This document shows positions 63,618 to 64,000 of a stretch of DNA of 64,000 bases, one piece after another. The notes below the pieces were generated by a model that was given only the letters and a program-made list of their open reading frames with translations, did no database searches and was not told where the DNA came from. Location: NCBI GenBank assembly GCA_002923315.1, contig BEHM01000011.1, positions 1 through 64,000 of the forward strand, in the 5' to 3' direction. The translations under genes were made by a program, and so were the position numbers. This DNA is from a bacterium HR10 (GTDB taxonomy: Bacteria > Acidobacteriota > Blastocatellia > HR10). Position 1 is the first letter of the stretch. Each line of letters starts with the position of its first letter.

Positions 63618-63912
63618 TGTCAGAGTTCATGCAGGAGGTAGGGCGCGATCGGTCACTGTGGCGTGCTCTCCGCTTGGAGAGAGAACAGGGGATGTGCGCG
63701 TGATGCGGAGCGAGCGTCATTGGGTGAGGGAGGGAACAATGCGGGACGCGCAGACACACACCGAGCGAGAGATGTTTCGAAAAGAGCGATGGGGTAGCGG
63801 GAGTGGGGCTTGCCCTTTTGCTCGTCGTTGTGATCCGGACGGATCGCTTTGGAGCATGATTGCACTCCCTCAGGGGCGCCGAAGTCCCGACACAAGAAGA
63901 AGCGCTCCGGGC
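63618..63912. other. Stretch upstream of promoter C without a clear gene
   Basis: Holds the upstream part of the duplicated control region (to about 63720). A plus-strand frame opens at 63739 after GGGAGGG and runs to the window end, but its composition (low complexity, Arg/Ser/Pro) does not look like a protein. Confidence 0.35.
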
Positions 63913-64000
63913 TCATCCACCTCGCCAGATGAGGAGGACGTCGTAGCTGAAACGGGTCACTGTCGGTCGGTCCCCGTGCACCAGGGCGCGGTACCGCAGC
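63913..64000 (-). CDS. C-terminal end of an unidentified protein (partial)
   Basis: A minus-strand frame enters from beyond the window and stops at the TGA of 63915-63913 after 28 residues, LRYRALVHGDRP followed by TVTRFSYDVLLIWRGG. The balanced composition with alternating hydrophobic residues looks like real protein ending in a beta strand. No family is assigned. Confidence 0.5.
   Translation of the reverse strand, partial: LRYRALVHGDRPTVTRFSYDVLLIWRGG

Noticed and set aside
63739-64000. A plus-strand gene opening after GGGAGGGAACA and running off the window
   Set aside because: Low-complexity Arg/Ser/Pro composition; the opposite strand has a more protein-like C-terminal frame in 63913-64000.

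Overview
The window is a GC-rich bacterial chromosome segment with dense genes and frequent 4-8 nt overlaps. LpxC indicates an LPS-making Gram-negative outer membrane. Beta-propeller sensor kinases, small 6-bladed-propeller proteins, the order tig-clpP-clpX-lon-engB-rho and GTP-type PEP carboxykinase suggest Acidobacteriota or a relative. That placement is inference; no rRNA gene is present to settle it.

Layout. 1-4.8 kb: site-2 protease, a protein disulfide oxidoreductase whose second CxxC is written UxxC through an in-frame TGA, an OsmC protein, tRNA-Ser, hpt, deoB. 4.9-9 kb: zinc-ribbon protein, TenA-like protein, nth, amino-acid permease. 9-17 kb: hybrid kinase, lpxC, then overlapping senA(egtB-like)-senB-egtD, the gene set for the selenium antioxidant selenoneine, then serC. 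17-22 kb: YjbQ, ExbB/ExbD/ExbD, STAS protein, OPT transporter, first ClpX. 23-31 kb: tRNA-Lys, tRNA-Leu, trigger factor, ClpP, second ClpX, Lon, EngB, Rho. 31-40 kb: membrane protein, pckG, ftsK, prfB with its programmed frameshift, coaD, aspartate aminotransferase, a coiled-coil nuclease-like protein. 40-50 kb: M28 peptidase and a four-gene signalling operon (HTH protein, propeller kinase, response regulator, hybrid kinase). 50-55 kb: HACL2/ILVBL-like ThDP lyase, orphan E1-alpha, citramalate synthase behind a predicted transcription attenuator.

55.4-63.6 kb is an AT-richer accessory region, all on the minus strand. Three transcription units each encode a small exported cysteine-rich protein, accompanied by a PDZ protein, a propeller protein, or a thioredoxin-thioredoxin-NHL protein with two ABC-2 permeases. 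All three start from the same duplicated control region: a GCATAA-N7-TTATGC palindrome, a T-tract and an identical TTGACATCC -35 box. I read it as one co-regulated system for making, oxidising and exporting cysteine-rich proteins. I do not recognise it as a described system.

Two themes stand out: selenium use (Sec in a redox enzyme and selenoneine synthesis within 14 kb) and the cysteine-rich export locus. Sigma70-like promoters are readable at many genes, often with an 18-nt spacer. Apart from the attenuator I see no convincing intrinsic terminator, so Rho-dependent ends may dominate.
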